This document shows, one piece after another, positions 54,152 to 63,071 of a DNA stretch of 64,000 bases. Each line of letters begins with the position of its first letter. Within the stretch, counting starts at the first letter, position 1. A model generated the notes under the pieces. The model was not told where the DNA came from and made no database searches. It saw only the letters and a list, made by a program, of their open reading frames with translations. This DNA is from Myxococcus llanfairpwllgwyngyllgogerychwyrndrobwllllantysiliogogogochensis. Lineage in GTDB: Bacteria; Myxococcota; Myxococcia; Myxococcales; Myxococcaceae. Both the position numbers and the translations under genes were made by a program. The stretch lies in contig NZ_VIFM01000017.1 of NCBI RefSeq assembly GCF_006636215.1, positions 1 to 64,000 of the forward strand, written 5' to 3'.

Positions 54152-55582
54152 TTAGTAGCGGTAGGTGTCCTGCTTGTACGGACCGCTCTTCTCCACGCCG
54201 ATGTACGAGGCCTGCTCCGGGGTCAGCTCGGTGAGCTGCGCGTTGAGCTTCTTCAGCTGCAGCCGGGCGACCTTCTCATCCAGGTGCTTGGGCAGCACGT
54301 AGACCTTGCCCACCTGGTACTTGTCGCTGTGCGAGTACAGCTCGATCTGCGCGATGGTCTGGTTCGCGAACGAGCTGGACATCACGTAGCTGGGGTGACC
54401 GGTGCCGCAGCCCAGGTTCACCAACCGGCCCTTGGCGAGCAGGATGATGCGCTTGTTGTTCGGGAAGATGACGTGGTCCACCTGCGGCTTGATCTCCTCC
54501 CACTGGTACTTCTCCAGGGAGGCGACCTCGATTTCATTGTCGAAGTGGCCGATGTTGCAGACGATGGCCTGGTCCTTCATCTTCGCCATGTGGTCGTGGG
54601 TGATGACGCTCTTGTTGCCCGTCGCGGTGACGAAGATGTCCGCCTTGTCCGCGGCGTAGTCCATGGTGACGACGCGGTAGCCTTCCATGGCGGCCTGGAG
54701 CGCGCAGATGGGGTCGATTTCGGTGACCCACACCTGGGCGGACAGCGCGCGCAGCGCCTGCGCGGAGCCCTTGCCCACGTCTCCGTAGCCGGCGACGACG
54801 GCGATCTTCCCGGCCACCATCACGTCCGTGGCGCGCTTGATGCCGTCCACCAGCGACTCGCGGCAGCCGTACAGGTTGTCGAACTTGCTCTTCGTCACGC
54901 TGTCGTTGACGTTGATGGCGCGGAACAGGAGGGTGCCCTTCACGGACATCTCCTGGAGGCGGTGCACGCCCGTCGTCGTCTCCTCGGTGACGCCGAGGAT
55001 CTTCGCCGCCTTGCGCGAGTACCAGGTCGAGTCCTGGGCCAGCTTCGCCTTGATGGAGGCGTACAGCTCGCGCTCCTCCTCGCTCTGGGGCGAGGCGAGG
55101 ACGCTCGCGTCCTTCTCCGCGCGCTTGCCCAGGTGCATCAGCAGCGTCGCGTCACCACCGTCGTCCAGAATCATGTTCGGACCCTCGTGGTCGCTGCCCG
55201 CGGGCCCGAACTCGAAGATGCGGTGGGTGAAGTCCCAGTACTCCTTCAGCGTCTCGCCCTTGTGGGCGAACACGGGCGTGCCCGCGGCGACGAGCGCGGC
55301 GGCGGCGTGGTCCTGCGTGGAGAAGATGTTGCACGACGCCCAGCGCACCTCGGCGCCCAGCGCCTGCAGCGTCTCCACCAGCACCGCTGTCTGGATGGTC
55401 ATGTGCAACGAGCCCGTGACGCGAGCGCCCTTGAGCGGCTGCTGCCTGGCGTACTCCTCGCGGATGGCCATGAGGGCGGGCATCTCGCTCTCGGCGATCC
55501 GGATTTCCTTGCGGCCCCACGCGGCGAGCGACAGGTCGGCGACGGCGTGGTCCTGCTTCTGGGTCTGGGGAATGGCGGTCAT
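54152..55582 (-). CDS. ahcY: S-adenosylhomocysteine hydrolase (adenosylhomocysteinase)
   Basis: This 476-residue cytoplasmic enzyme reversibly splits S-adenosylhomocysteine into adenosine and homocysteine, removing the inhibitor of methyltransferases in the methionine cycle. It carries the family features: [49 protein letters not shown], the NAD-binding [26 protein letters not shown] and the C-terminal [12 protein letters not shown] with the conserved Lys and Tyr. The start was chosen at MTAIPQTQK after CAGGAG; the longer open frame upstream is the untranslated leader holding the SAH riboswitch. Confidence 0.97.
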   Translation of the reverse strand: MTAIPQTQKQDHAVADLSLAAWGRKEIRIAESEMPALMAIREEYARQQPLKGARVTGSLHMTIQTAVLVETLQALGAEVRWASCNIFSTQDHAAAALVAAGTPVFAHKGETLKEYWDFTHRIFEFGPAGSDHEGPNMILDDGGDATLLMHLGKRAEKDASVLASPQSEEERELYASIKAKLAQDSTWYSRKAAKILGVTEETTTGVHRLQEMSVKGTLLFRAINVNDSVTKSKFDNLYGCRESLVDGIKRATDVMVAGKIAVVAGYGDVGKGSAQALRALSAQVWVTEIDPICALQAAMEGYRVVTMDYAADKADIFVTATGNKSVITHDHMAKMKDQAIVCNIGHFDNEIEVASLEKYQWEEIKPQVDHVIFPNNKRIILLAKGRLVNLGCGTGHPSYVMSSSFANQTIAQIELYSHSDKYQVGKVYVLPKHLDEKVARLQLKKLNAQLTELTPEQASYIGVEKSGPYKQDTYRY

Positions 55583-55676
55583 GAGAATGGCTCCTGCTGA
55601 TGGTTGCGAATCGTGCTGGCGAGGACCTGCCGAGCCGCTGAAAGCGGACCCACCCTCGCAAGCAACGCGTCCAGGT

Positions 55677-55736
55677 GAGTGCCGTTGGGTATTCCGCTTC
55701 GAGCCTGGGGCCAGAGGCCTCGCAACACTCCTCGAA
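55677..55736 (-). promoter_or_regulatory. SAH riboswitch in the ahcY leader
   Basis: Read on the minus strand, the leader has the consensus of the S-adenosylhomocysteine riboswitch. P1 is UUCGAG (55736-55731) pairing with CUCGAA. The inner GAGUG-UUG (55730-55723) pairs with CAA (55687-55685) and CACUC (55681-55677), leaving the conserved ACGG-type bulge. AGGCUCG is in the expected place. This RNA class turns genes on when SAH builds up and typically precedes ahcY, as here, ending about 95 bases before the start codon. Support is structural pairing plus gene context. Confidence 0.85.
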
Positions 55737-55967
55737 GTCGCGGGGAAACTACGAGAAGCCGCCGCGAATTTCAAAGGGAGATTGCCGCCCCGGTGGGCAG
55801 GCCGGCGACCTCCTCGCGGCCGCCTTCACTGGAGGGCTCCAGGCGGCTTGAAGGGGTGGACCCCGCTTCCATGTGGGTGCGTGGACCTCCTGGAATCGTG
55901 AGATTCTGGACAGGGCCGCCAGCAGGGAGGCACCATCGCCGCCTCCCAACAACCCCGAGGGGCCGCA

Positions 55968-56507
55968 ATGCCGTCGAAAAGCGCTGGAGCATCTCTGAAG
56001 GCCATCAACGAGAACATCCGGGCCGCCTATGCCCGGCGCGACCGCTGGGCGGCCCTCGCTCCCGAGGTCTTCGAGGCCCTGAAGGGGCAGATCCAGAAGG
56101 CGAACCAGGACGCCGGCCCCAAGTCCGAGGGCACCCTGACGCTCGTCATCGAGCAGGTCCCCCACTGGGATGACTCGCGGGCGTACGAGGTCCGGTTCCT
56201 GGGGCACGACATTGGCCTCGTCAAGGGCAACGGCGTTCCCGCCGGGCCGGTGCATGCCCACGGCGCGTCGCTGAAGATCGCCCCGCTGGTGAGCGGCCTG
56301 ATTGGCGCGAGCTACACCCCGAGCTTCCTCACCGTGGGCGAGGAGCACTACGGCGACGCCAAGCCGGAGCTGGCGCTGCTGGGTGTCTTCGAGCCGGACG
56401 AAATCGCGCGCCCCAAGCTGCTCGAGGAGCTGCTCGACAAGACCGCCGCGCGCGCCGCCGTGGACCACTGGGCGAGCGGTGGCACGGTGCGGGCGACGGG
56501 GGACTGA
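55968..56507 (+). CDS. Hypothetical protein
   Basis: This 179-residue protein has no signal or membrane segment. An N-terminal helical region (LKAINENIRAAYARRDRWAALAPEVFEAL) precedes a mixed alpha/beta region with TLVIEQVPHWDDSRAYEVRFLGHDIGL. Charge-balanced and probably soluble. The composition is typical of a real gene, but I recognise no family. It is convergent with the LRR/TIGR02996 gene and divergent from ahcY. Confidence 0.65.
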   Translation: MPSKSAGASLKAINENIRAAYARRDRWAALAPEVFEALKGQIQKANQDAGPKSEGTLTLVIEQVPHWDDSRAYEVRFLGHDIGLVKGNGVPAGPVHAHGASLKIAPLVSGLIGASYTPSFLTVGEEHYGDAKPELALLGVFEPDEIARPKLLEELLDKTAARAAVDHWASGGTVRATGD

Positions 56508-56569
56508 CCCTCGTCAGCCGTCCTCACGGGCTCCAGGACCGACACGAGGTCCTGGCGGCCCGCGGGGCT

Positions 56570-57910
56570 TCAGGGCGAGACGACGGGGTAGTGCTTCACC
56601 AGGTCCTTCCAGGCGGGCTCGGAGAGCCCCCAGGGACCGCAGACCAGCTGCGTCAGGTGCGGGAAGTGGGCCCGGTTGCGAGCGAGCGCTTCGGCGCCCT
56701 CGTCGGTCAGGATGGCTCCCGTCAGGTCGAGCACCTCGAGCGACTGGACGTGCTTGATGCGGACCAGCTCGCGGCACAACACATCGCCGAAGTGGCAGTT
56801 GTGCAGCTCGAGCCGACGGAGGGCGGCAAGTCCCTTCGCCTCGAAGAGGGGCGCCAGGTCCTCGGGGGTCCACGCGATGTACCACTCGTACTGAAAATCG
56901 ATGTGCAGTCGCTCGAGCTTCGGGAGTCGTGCCTCCCGCAGGAACTGGAGCCCGGTGCCCTTGGGAACGGGCGCGTGCTTCCACTGCGACAGGTCCGAGG
57001 GGCCACAGGGTGTGTGCCCCAGCCAGTGAAGTGAGAGCTCACGCAGCTCGGGATGCTCGACGTGCTCGGCGTGAAGCTCCGTCATGGGCAGCACGAGGGT
57101 CTGGAGCCTCGGGTACAGGGCCAGCAGGCGCGCGAGCGAGTGCAGCTGGACCCAGCGAATGCGCTCCTTCCCGTTGGGACTGGAGAACTCCAGGGACCAC
57201 TCACGCAGCGACGGTCGAGGGCCCGCGCGCTCCAAGGCATCGAGGAGCTCTTCCAGCGGATTCGCCCCGAGGCCCGTGAGCTTGATGCCGAGTGACTCGA
57301 GCGACGCTGTGTCAGGGGAGGTGAGCGCGATGCTCAGCAGCGCGAGCCCCGCGTCGGGGCGGGTGAAGTCGTGGAGGTCCAACGAGAGCCCGAGCGTCCG
57401 CGTGTCCTGGCGTCGACGCTCGAGCGCATCGTCATGGATGTCCTCCCAGGAGTTCTTCCGGTCGATGGTGAGCTGCTCCAGCGACGGAGGGAGGCCGGCT
57501 CGACGGATTTCCTCGAGGACGAGGGAGAGCTCTGCTTCAGAGCCTCCAAGGTCCACGCGCAGACTCAAGGCGCGAACGGGCTCCATCCGGATGAGCCGTG
57601 CGTAGACGCCACAGGCGCGGCTTGCGTCCACGGTGACGCGGTCCACGAACCCGCGCACGAACACGGCGTCCCCCGGCAGGAGTCCGAGCTCCGCGAGCCA
57701 CGTCGCCTCATGTGCCGCGAGCAACGAGGCCTCGCGCTCCCGAAGCGTCGGCGCGGCGGCCTTCGTCCCGGCCTTGGCGAGCGCGCACTGCACCTGGATG
57801 AACTCGCCCCGTGGGTCGCCCTGGTGTCGTAGCGCCTCGGCGAGTCGCAGGCGAAAGGTGTCCGTCGCATCGGCTGCGAGTGCCGCCAGGTCGTTCGGTG
57901 AATGCGTCAC
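56570..57910 (-). CDS. TIGR02996 repeat-companion/leucine-rich repeat protein
   Basis: This 446-residue protein starts at GTG; the frame opens 39 codons earlier with sequence unlike the family. The N-terminal FRLRLAEALRHQGDPRGEFIQVQCALAKAG is the TIGR02996-type module. Leucine-rich-like repeats follow over the C-terminal two thirds (LREWSLEFSS, LQTLVLPMTEL, LRELSLHWLG, LERLHIDFQ, LRRLELHNC, SLEVLDLTGAILTD). Cytoplasmic. A relative is found at 31293-32603. The biological role of the family is unknown; the repeats suggest a protein-binding scaffold. Confidence 0.78.
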   Translation of the reverse strand: MTHSPNDLAALAADATDTFRLRLAEALRHQGDPRGEFIQVQCALAKAGTKAAAPTLREREASLLAAHEATWLAELGLLPGDAVFVRGFVDRVTVDASRACGVYARLIRMEPVRALSLRVDLGGSEAELSLVLEEIRRAGLPPSLEQLTIDRKNSWEDIHDDALERRRQDTRTLGLSLDLHDFTRPDAGLALLSIALTSPDTASLESLGIKLTGLGANPLEELLDALERAGPRPSLREWSLEFSSPNGKERIRWVQLHSLARLLALYPRLQTLVLPMTELHAEHVEHPELRELSLHWLGHTPCGPSDLSQWKHAPVPKGTGLQFLREARLPKLERLHIDFQYEWYIAWTPEDLAPLFEAKGLAALRRLELHNCHFGDVLCRELVRIKHVQSLEVLDLTGAILTDEGAEALARNRAHFPHLTQLVCGPWGLSEPAWKDLVKHYPVVSP

Positions 57911-58081
57911 GCGCCGGACTGTACGGTGCGGCGAGGTTCTCGCCCACTGTCCGGCCTGGCGCCGCGCCCCACGGCGCGCTTCCTCGAGGTGCGTGATTGG
58001 GGCTTCTGGAGGGGCAGGGGACGGCAAGCCAGGGGCCTGCTGTCCCCTGACCGAGGTCCGGCTCAGGTGCTCATCGGTGAA

Positions 58082-58432
58082 CTACCCGCAGGCGTCACTG
58101 CACTGGGTGAGCTGACAGCCATAGCTCGCCGCCTTCGCATCGGCGTCCTGACGCGCGAACCGACACGCCTTCTTGCAACCGCCGAGGAAGGTGGTGGAGC
58201 CAAAGCCAACGACACCACAGGTGCCACCGCTGGCGGTGATGCCCGAGCAGGTCGTCTTGCAGTTGCGCGCGAACTGCTCGACGTTGTTCTCCTCGGACGA
58301 GGTCTCCTCCCCAGGCACCTGCTCGGTCGTCTCCCCCGAGGGGGTTTCCCGCGGCTCCTCCCCAGGCCCGCAGCCCGCGCCACCGAAACCCAGGATGCCG
58401 AGGACGGCCAGCAACATCACATGTCTCTTCAT
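58082..58432 (-). CDS. Cys-rich small lipoprotein
   Basis: This 116-residue protein starts after AAGGAG. The lipobox GGAGC is followed by an acidic Glu/Thr/Pro linker and a C-terminal ~60-residue knot with eight Cys (NCKTTC, GTCG, GGCKKACRF, GCQLTQCSDAC). Such peptides are recurrent in myxobacterial surface proteomes; the function is unknown. Upstream is an AT-rich stretch (~58500-58550) that may contain its promoter. Confidence 0.72.
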   Translation of the reverse strand: MKRHVMLLAVLGILGFGGAGCGPGEEPRETPSGETTEQVPGEETSSEENNVEQFARNCKTTCSGITASGGTCGVVGFGSTTFLGGCKKACRFARQDADAKAASYGCQLTQCSDACG

Positions 58433-58601
58433 GACAACTCCTTCGCGCCTGTCTGGTGAAAGTGAAGTCCCAGGAGGCGGTGAGTTGTCTAGGTTTCCGC
58501 GAATGTCCTGTCAATTCGATGGATTTGGATGTGTTTGTTGTTGATGCGCGTTTGTGAGAGGCCGAGAGGAAGGGCGGGCTTACGGGTGCGGGCAGTCATG
58601 C

Positions 58602-59981
58602 TCAGCCGAGGCGCTGTTCGGGCTGCAGGCACGCCGCCAGTCGGCCCCGTTGCAGTTTGCCATTCGACGTCCGGGGGAGCTCTTCCACCCGGTAGAACTC
58701 GGTGGGGACCTTGTGCGGGGACAGGTGCTCACGCAGGGCCTGCCGCAGCTCGCGCTTGAGAGGGCTGGGCGCGCCGGGTTCGAATTGCAGGAAGGCCGTC
58801 AGTGTCATTCCATACAAGGCATCCTCGCGGCCCGACACGGCGGCGTCCGTCACCCCTGGCAGGGCGCGCAGGGCCGCCTCGATTTCGAAAGGGCTCAGTC
58901 GTTCCCCGCCGATCTTGAGCAGGTCATCGTTGCGCCCCAGGAGCGTCACCAACCCTTCGGGACTTCGCTCCGCCACGTCGCCGGTGTGTAGCCAGCCCTC
59001 CTCGCGGACCTTCTCGCGGGTGGCCTCAGGTGCTCCCAGATACCCCAACATCACCTGTTCGCCTCGCACGCACAGCTCGCCCTCCGGGGTGAGCTTCACG
59101 GTGAGCGAGCCGACCGGGAAGCCGGTGGCGGTGGAGAGGAACGCGGGGTGGTCGCTGCTCAGGCAGAGCACCCGGGGCGCCAACTCCGTCTGGCCGTAGC
59201 AGGTGTAGACGCGGCTGGAGGGAAAGGCCCGCATCAGACGTTGGCGCAGCTCCAGGTTCAGCGCCGCGCCGGCGGAGACGACGTGGGTGACGTCCTTCGT
59301 GAGCGCGGGTGCGTCGCCGAGCAGTCGCAGCAAGGTCTCATGATGGGAGGGGACTCCGCTGATCATTCCATGCAGTCGCCCTTCGTCGAGCAGCCGCTTG
59401 AGTTCGACCAGGTTGCCGAGCAGGGACGTGGGGACACCCGCCGCCAGCGCGGGGAGCAACTGTCCGAGCAGTCCGAAGGAGTAGGAGAGCGGAAGGAACA
59501 GCGTCTGCTGGGATACCGACGCGAAGTCGAGGGACGCGAGGACCGCGGCCACGTTCGCCTCGATGTTCCTCCGGGAGAGCTGTACCGCCCGAGGCGCCCC
59601 CGTGCTTCCGGAGGTGAACAGGACGACGGCTGTCTCCGGGTGATGGGGCGGCTCGCTTCGGCCGCTTCGCCAGGAGACGGACAGGGACTCGTCCAGTTCG
59701 AAGCAGTCCCCCAGGCCGCTTCTCCGCGCCTCGACTTCCGAGTCCGTCCACTCCGGCGCGAACACGGCCAGTGGAACGCCGGCCTCGTAGAAGGCCAGGA
59801 ACCGGGTGATGAACCCGAGGCTCCGATGGGCTCGCAGGATGGCGAGACCGCGCGGCCTGTCGACGAGGCCCGCCTTGAGGGTCTCGACCTCTCGGCGGAG
59901 TGCGGCGAAGGAGCAGGTCTCCTCGCCGAGGATGAGGGCAGGGGTGTCATCCGCGCGGGAGAAGGCGTGTGCGGTGCTCAT
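58602..59981 (-). CDS. Acyl-activating enzyme (AMP-binding ligase)
   Basis: This 459-residue enzyme is of the ANL superfamily and shows the P-loop VLFTSGSTGAPRAV, the core motif YTCYGQTELAPR, the hinge motif (GWLHTGDVAERSPEG..TLLGRNDDLLKIGGERLSPFEIE) and the catalytic Lys in GKLQRG. It activates a carboxylic acid as the acyl-AMP and then passes it to CoA or an ACP. It is shorter than fatty acyl-CoA ligases (~550), as in dedicated biosynthetic starters. It is the last gene of the tight minus-strand operon, 18 bases after a KAS III gene and near an ACP, so it probably loads the starter onto that ACP. Confidence 0.88.
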   Translation of the reverse strand: MSTAHAFSRADDTPALILGEETCSFAALRREVETLKAGLVDRPRGLAILRAHRSLGFITRFLAFYEAGVPLAVFAPEWTDSEVEARRSGLGDCFELDESLSVSWRSGRSEPPHHPETAVVLFTSGSTGAPRAVQLSRRNIEANVAAVLASLDFASVSQQTLFLPLSYSFGLLGQLLPALAAGVPTSLLGNLVELKRLLDEGRLHGMISGVPSHHETLLRLLGDAPALTKDVTHVVSAGAALNLELRQRLMRAFPSSRVYTCYGQTELAPRVLCLSSDHPAFLSTATGFPVGSLTVKLTPEGELCVRGEQVMLGYLGAPEATREKVREEGWLHTGDVAERSPEGLVTLLGRNDDLLKIGGERLSPFEIEAALRALPGVTDAAVSGREDALYGMTLTAFLQFEPGAPSPLKRELRQALREHLSPHKVPTEFYRVEELPRTSNGKLQRGRLAACLQPEQRLG

Positions 59982-59999
59982 GAGGCGTCCGCTCCGTGG

Positions 60000-61010
60000 C
60001 TAGAGGCGCTTGAGCAGCGCGCAGGCGGACGCGCCTCCCGCACCCGCGGAGATGAGCAGGACGCTCTGCCCTGAGCGCAGTGGGAGCTTCTCCTGGAGGT
60101 GCGCGAGCGCGATGCCCACGCTGGCTCCCGACGTGTTGCCTGTGAACTGGACCGTCTCCACCACCTTCGCGGGGTCCGCCCCCAGCTTGTCGGTGATGGC
60201 CCGGATGAGGTGCAGGTTGGCCTGATGGGGGACGAACCAGTCCACGTCGGCCACGCTCATGCCCAGCCGCCGCAGCAGCGACGCCGCGCCCGCCGACATG
60301 TTGTCCACACCCTTCATGAACAGCGTGGCCCCGTGCTCCATCTTCAGGAAGACCTTGGTCGGGTCATCGTTCAGGTGGTGGGGAAGGCGGGAGCCTCCGG
60401 CACGGATGGCGATGATGTCCGCCATGGACGCGTCCGCACCCAGCTCGCTCGCCACGAGCTGATAGTCGGCCTGCTCGGGGCGCGGAGTTACCAGACAACT
60501 GGCGGCCCCGTCACCGAACAGGGCCGTGGTCGCCAGGTCCTCGCGGTTGAGGAACTTGGAGCGGATGTCCGCGGCGATGACCAGGTGGTCGCTCCCCGTG
60601 GCCAGCGCGAGTCCTGCTCCCACATGGACGGCGCTGGTGAAGCCCGCGCAGGCGGCCACCAGGTCCAGCACGCCAATGCCATCCAGTCCCAGCTTGGGGA
60701 GGACCAGTGGCGAGGTCGGCGGGGTGGGGAAGTCACCCGACACGGTGGCCAGCAAGAGCTGGGAGATTCGTCGGCGGTCGATGGCGCAGTCCTCCAGCAG
60801 CCGCAGGGCCGCCGCCGCCGCGATGTCGCTGCACGCCTGCTCCGGCTCCACCCAGTGCCGCTTCTCGACGCCGGTCCTGTGGGTAATCCAACTGGGGCGC
60901 GCCCGAGTCCCCATCCAGTCGAGCACGTCCTGATTGGTCATCACCCTCGCGGGCAGCCACGAGCGGGGTCCGAGCAGGTACACCGGTGCGGTGGGCTTCA
61001 AGAAGCTCAT
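60000..61010 (-). CDS. Beta-ketoacyl-ACP synthase III (FabH-like)
   Basis: This 336-residue enzyme has the thiolase fold with nucleophile Cys121 (AACAGF), His in VPHQAN and Asn in GNTSGAS, so the condensing triad is complete. FabH-like enzymes join an acyl-CoA or acyl-ACP to malonyl-ACP. A second KAS III at 62013 in the same operon suggests a dedicated product rather than housekeeping. The start overlaps the SDR stop by four bases. Confidence 0.9.
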   Translation of the reverse strand: MSFLKPTAPVYLLGPRSWLPARVMTNQDVLDWMGTRARPSWITHRTGVEKRHWVEPEQACSDIAAAAALRLLEDCAIDRRRISQLLLATVSGDFPTPPTSPLVLPKLGLDGIGVLDLVAACAGFTSAVHVGAGLALATGSDHLVIAADIRSKFLNREDLATTALFGDGAASCLVTPRPEQADYQLVASELGADASMADIIAIRAGGSRLPHHLNDDPTKVFLKMEHGATLFMKGVDNMSAGAASLLRRLGMSVADVDWFVPHQANLHLIRAITDKLGADPAKVVETVQFTGNTSGASVGIALAHLQEKLPLRSGQSVLLISAGAGGASACALLKRL

Positions 61011-61762
61011 GGCTTCAACACTCCTTCCAGTCGGAACATGGGGAGGCCCCCGGTGACGTCCAACACCGCGCCGTTGATGTACTGGTGCGCGGACAACAGG
61101 GAGTCGAGCGCTTCACCGACGTGCGCGGGCTCCCCCAACTCCCCCTGCGGAATGACGCCGCCCATCCGCTCCACGTAGAGGGGCCTGGACCAGTACTTCT
61201 TCGTCCGCGTCGTCTTGAAGAGCCCCAGCCTCACGGTGTTGCTCAGGACGTTGAACGCGCCGTAGTCCACCGCGAGGTTGCGCATCAGCCCCTCCAGCGC
61301 GGACTTGCACAGGATGTACGCGCCATAGCGCCCCGTGCCGCTGACGGTGGAGATGCTGGAGATGAAGACGATGCGGCCCCAGCGGGCTTCGACCATGGAC
61401 GGCAACAGGCGGCGCAGCAGCCAGACGTTGCCCATCAGGTTCGCGGTGACATCCTCTTCGAGCGCCGCCTGGGGAAGTTCATGGAAGCGGTGCAGGGGAG
61501 GGCGCCGAGTCCAGGCATTCAGCACCAGTCCCTGGAGGCCCTGGGCGAGCAGTCCCTCCAGAGCCGCGTCGCTGCGTCCGGGCGCGGTGAGGTCCAGCAC
61601 CAGCCCCTGGGCCTTCAGCCCGTCGTCTCGATACCGCGCCCGCAGCTTCTCCAGCGAGGCTTCCGAGGACGCCGTCACGAACACCTCGTCACCCAGGGCG
61701 AGCCGTCGTCGAGCGATGGAGCGTCCGATGTCGGAGCCGCCTCCCGTGATGAGGACCCTCAT
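61007..61762 (-). CDS. Short-chain dehydrogenase/reductase
   Basis: This 251-residue SDR has the NAD(P)-binding TGGGSDIG at the start, NAW/NLMGNVW, catalytic Ser in SSIS and Tyr-x-x-x-Lys as YILCK. It is a likely ketoreductase or dehydrogenase on the ACP-bound intermediate. Start chosen at MRVLITGG, which overlaps the ACP stop (ATGA); the open frame extends eight codons further. Confidence 0.88.
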   Translation of the reverse strand: MRVLITGGGSDIGRSIARRRLALGDEVFVTASSEASLEKLRARYRDDGLKAQGLVLDLTAPGRSDAALEGLLAQGLQGLVLNAWTRRPPLHRFHELPQAALEEDVTANLMGNVWLLRRLLPSMVEARWGRIVFISSISTVSGTGRYGAYILCKSALEGLMRNLAVDYGAFNVLSNTVRLGLFKTTRTKKYWSRPLYVERMGGVIPQGELGEPAHVGEALDSLLSAHQYINGAVLDVTGGLPMFRLEGVLKP

Positions 61763-61995
61763 GTGGCGCCCAGCTTTCGCAGCCATGCGGTCAGGGAGTC
61801 GAGGCTGTGGAACGCCTGCTCGGAGAAGTCCCGCCCGGAGATGCGCAGCGACAGTTCCTTCTCCAGCGCCGCGACGCCGAGCACCATCAGCAAGCTGTCC
61901 ATTCCGTACGCGGCCAGGGGCTCGGAGGTGTCCGAGGGAAGCTCCTCCATGCCGGCGATGCGCAGGGCCTTCTTGATGCGTTCGAGCAGGTCCAT
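61759..61995 (-). CDS. Acyl carrier protein
   Basis: This 78-residue ACP has the phosphopantetheine site Ser34 in YGMDSLLMV and the usual four-helix profile (LLERIKKALRIAG.., FHSLDSLTAWLRKLG). The GGGGGAG ribosome site fixes the start at MDLLER; a GTG seven codons earlier overlaps the previous stop and is less likely. It probably carries the growing or starter acyl group for the two KAS III enzymes, the SDR and the AMP-ligase around it. Confidence 0.9.
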   Translation of the reverse strand: MDLLERIKKALRIAGMEELPSDTSEPLAAYGMDSLLMVLGVAALEKELSLRISGRDFSEQAFHSLDSLTAWLRKLGAT

Positions 61996-62012
61996 GTCTG
62001 GGCTCCCCCGGT

Positions 62013-63071
62013 TCACTGCTTCACCCAGTGCTGCATGGCGAAGGACAGTCCTCCGCCCACGCTCATCAGCAGCACCGAGTCCCCCGGCGCGAACAGTCCC
62101 TGCTCCAGCGCCTCCGACAGCGAGAAGAGGACGGAGGCGCCGCCGATATTGCCGACGCGGTCCGCGCTCCAGACGAGGCGGGCCTGGAGTCCTCCTTCCG
62201 CGCAGACCTGCTCGATGAGCTTGCGGTTGATTTGGTGGGCCACCACCCAGCGGACTCGCGCCAGCCCCTGGCCGCCAGGGAACATCGCGCGGAGCATCTC
62301 CAGATAGCGTCGCAGCGCCTCCTCGCGAAGCCGGGTGCCATCTCCCGCCATCGCGTAGCCCCCCTGCTCCAGGACGTTCCTATCGGGAGGCAGTCTCCCC
62401 GGCGTCGTGTACAGGTCCACCAGCGTTCCGTCGGTGGCGTAGAGGCACTGGCGAACCTCGAAGTCGGGCGAGGTCGGCTCACGGCGCAGCCACAGGGCCG
62501 CGCCCCCATCCGCGAGGATGAACCAGGTCTCCTTGAGGGCCGGGTTCATCACCTTGGAGAGCGTCTCCGCGCAGCTCACCATCACGTTGTTGTAGCCGCT
62601 GCCCAGCAAGGACATCGCGAGGTGCAGGCTGGCCAGGGACGTGGAGCACCCCGCCTTGAGCTCATAGGCCGCGGCGTGACTGTCGAGCCGTCCCAGGATG
62701 GCCGCGGCCTGCGAGCCCGTGTAGCGGCTCGTCGTGGTGGTGCCATGAATCAGCGCTTCGATGTCGGCGCCGCCGTGGCCCCCCAGTGCGCGCCGGGTCG
62801 CCGTCAGCGCGAGGGACTCGCTGGTCTCCTCGTCTCCTGGGGCGAGGGGCGATTCTCCCGGGAGCGCTCCGGGCAGTCTCGCGAGGTATCTCTGGCCGAA
62901 GCCCAGTCGCGCTTGTAGCTTCCGGCCGAGCGCCTCCAGCGTCTGGGCGGAGCGGCCGTGTTGCTCGGTGTCCCGGGCGAGCAGCTCCGCGTTGGACACG
63001 GTCCGCGTTCCAGGCCACGAACGGCCATGGCCCAGCACCTGGATGCCCAGGCGTGGCTCCAGCACCTTCAT
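62013..63071 (-). CDS. KAS III-like condensing enzyme
   Basis: This 352-residue protein has the KAS III fold with nucleophile Cys142 (KAGCSTSLA), His in VAHQIN and Asn in GNIGGAS, so it can be a working condensing enzyme. It is only distantly similar to the FabH-like protein at 60000, so the pair is not a recent duplication. It could catalyse chain initiation, chain release by acyl transfer, or lactone or resorcinol-type closure, as some KAS III relatives do. Its start overlaps the hexapeptide gene stop by four bases. Confidence 0.87.
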   Translation of the reverse strand: MKVLEPRLGIQVLGHGRSWPGTRTVSNAELLARDTEQHGRSAQTLEALGRKLQARLGFGQRYLARLPGALPGESPLAPGDEETSESLALTATRRALGGHGGADIEALIHGTTTTSRYTGSQAAAILGRLDSHAAAYELKAGCSTSLASLHLAMSLLGSGYNNVMVSCAETLSKVMNPALKETWFILADGGAALWLRREPTSPDFEVRQCLYATDGTLVDLYTTPGRLPPDRNVLEQGGYAMAGDGTRLREEALRRYLEMLRAMFPGGQGLARVRWVVAHQINRKLIEQVCAEGGLQARLVWSADRVGNIGGASVLFSLSEALEQGLFAPGDSVLLMSVGGGLSFAMQHWVKQ

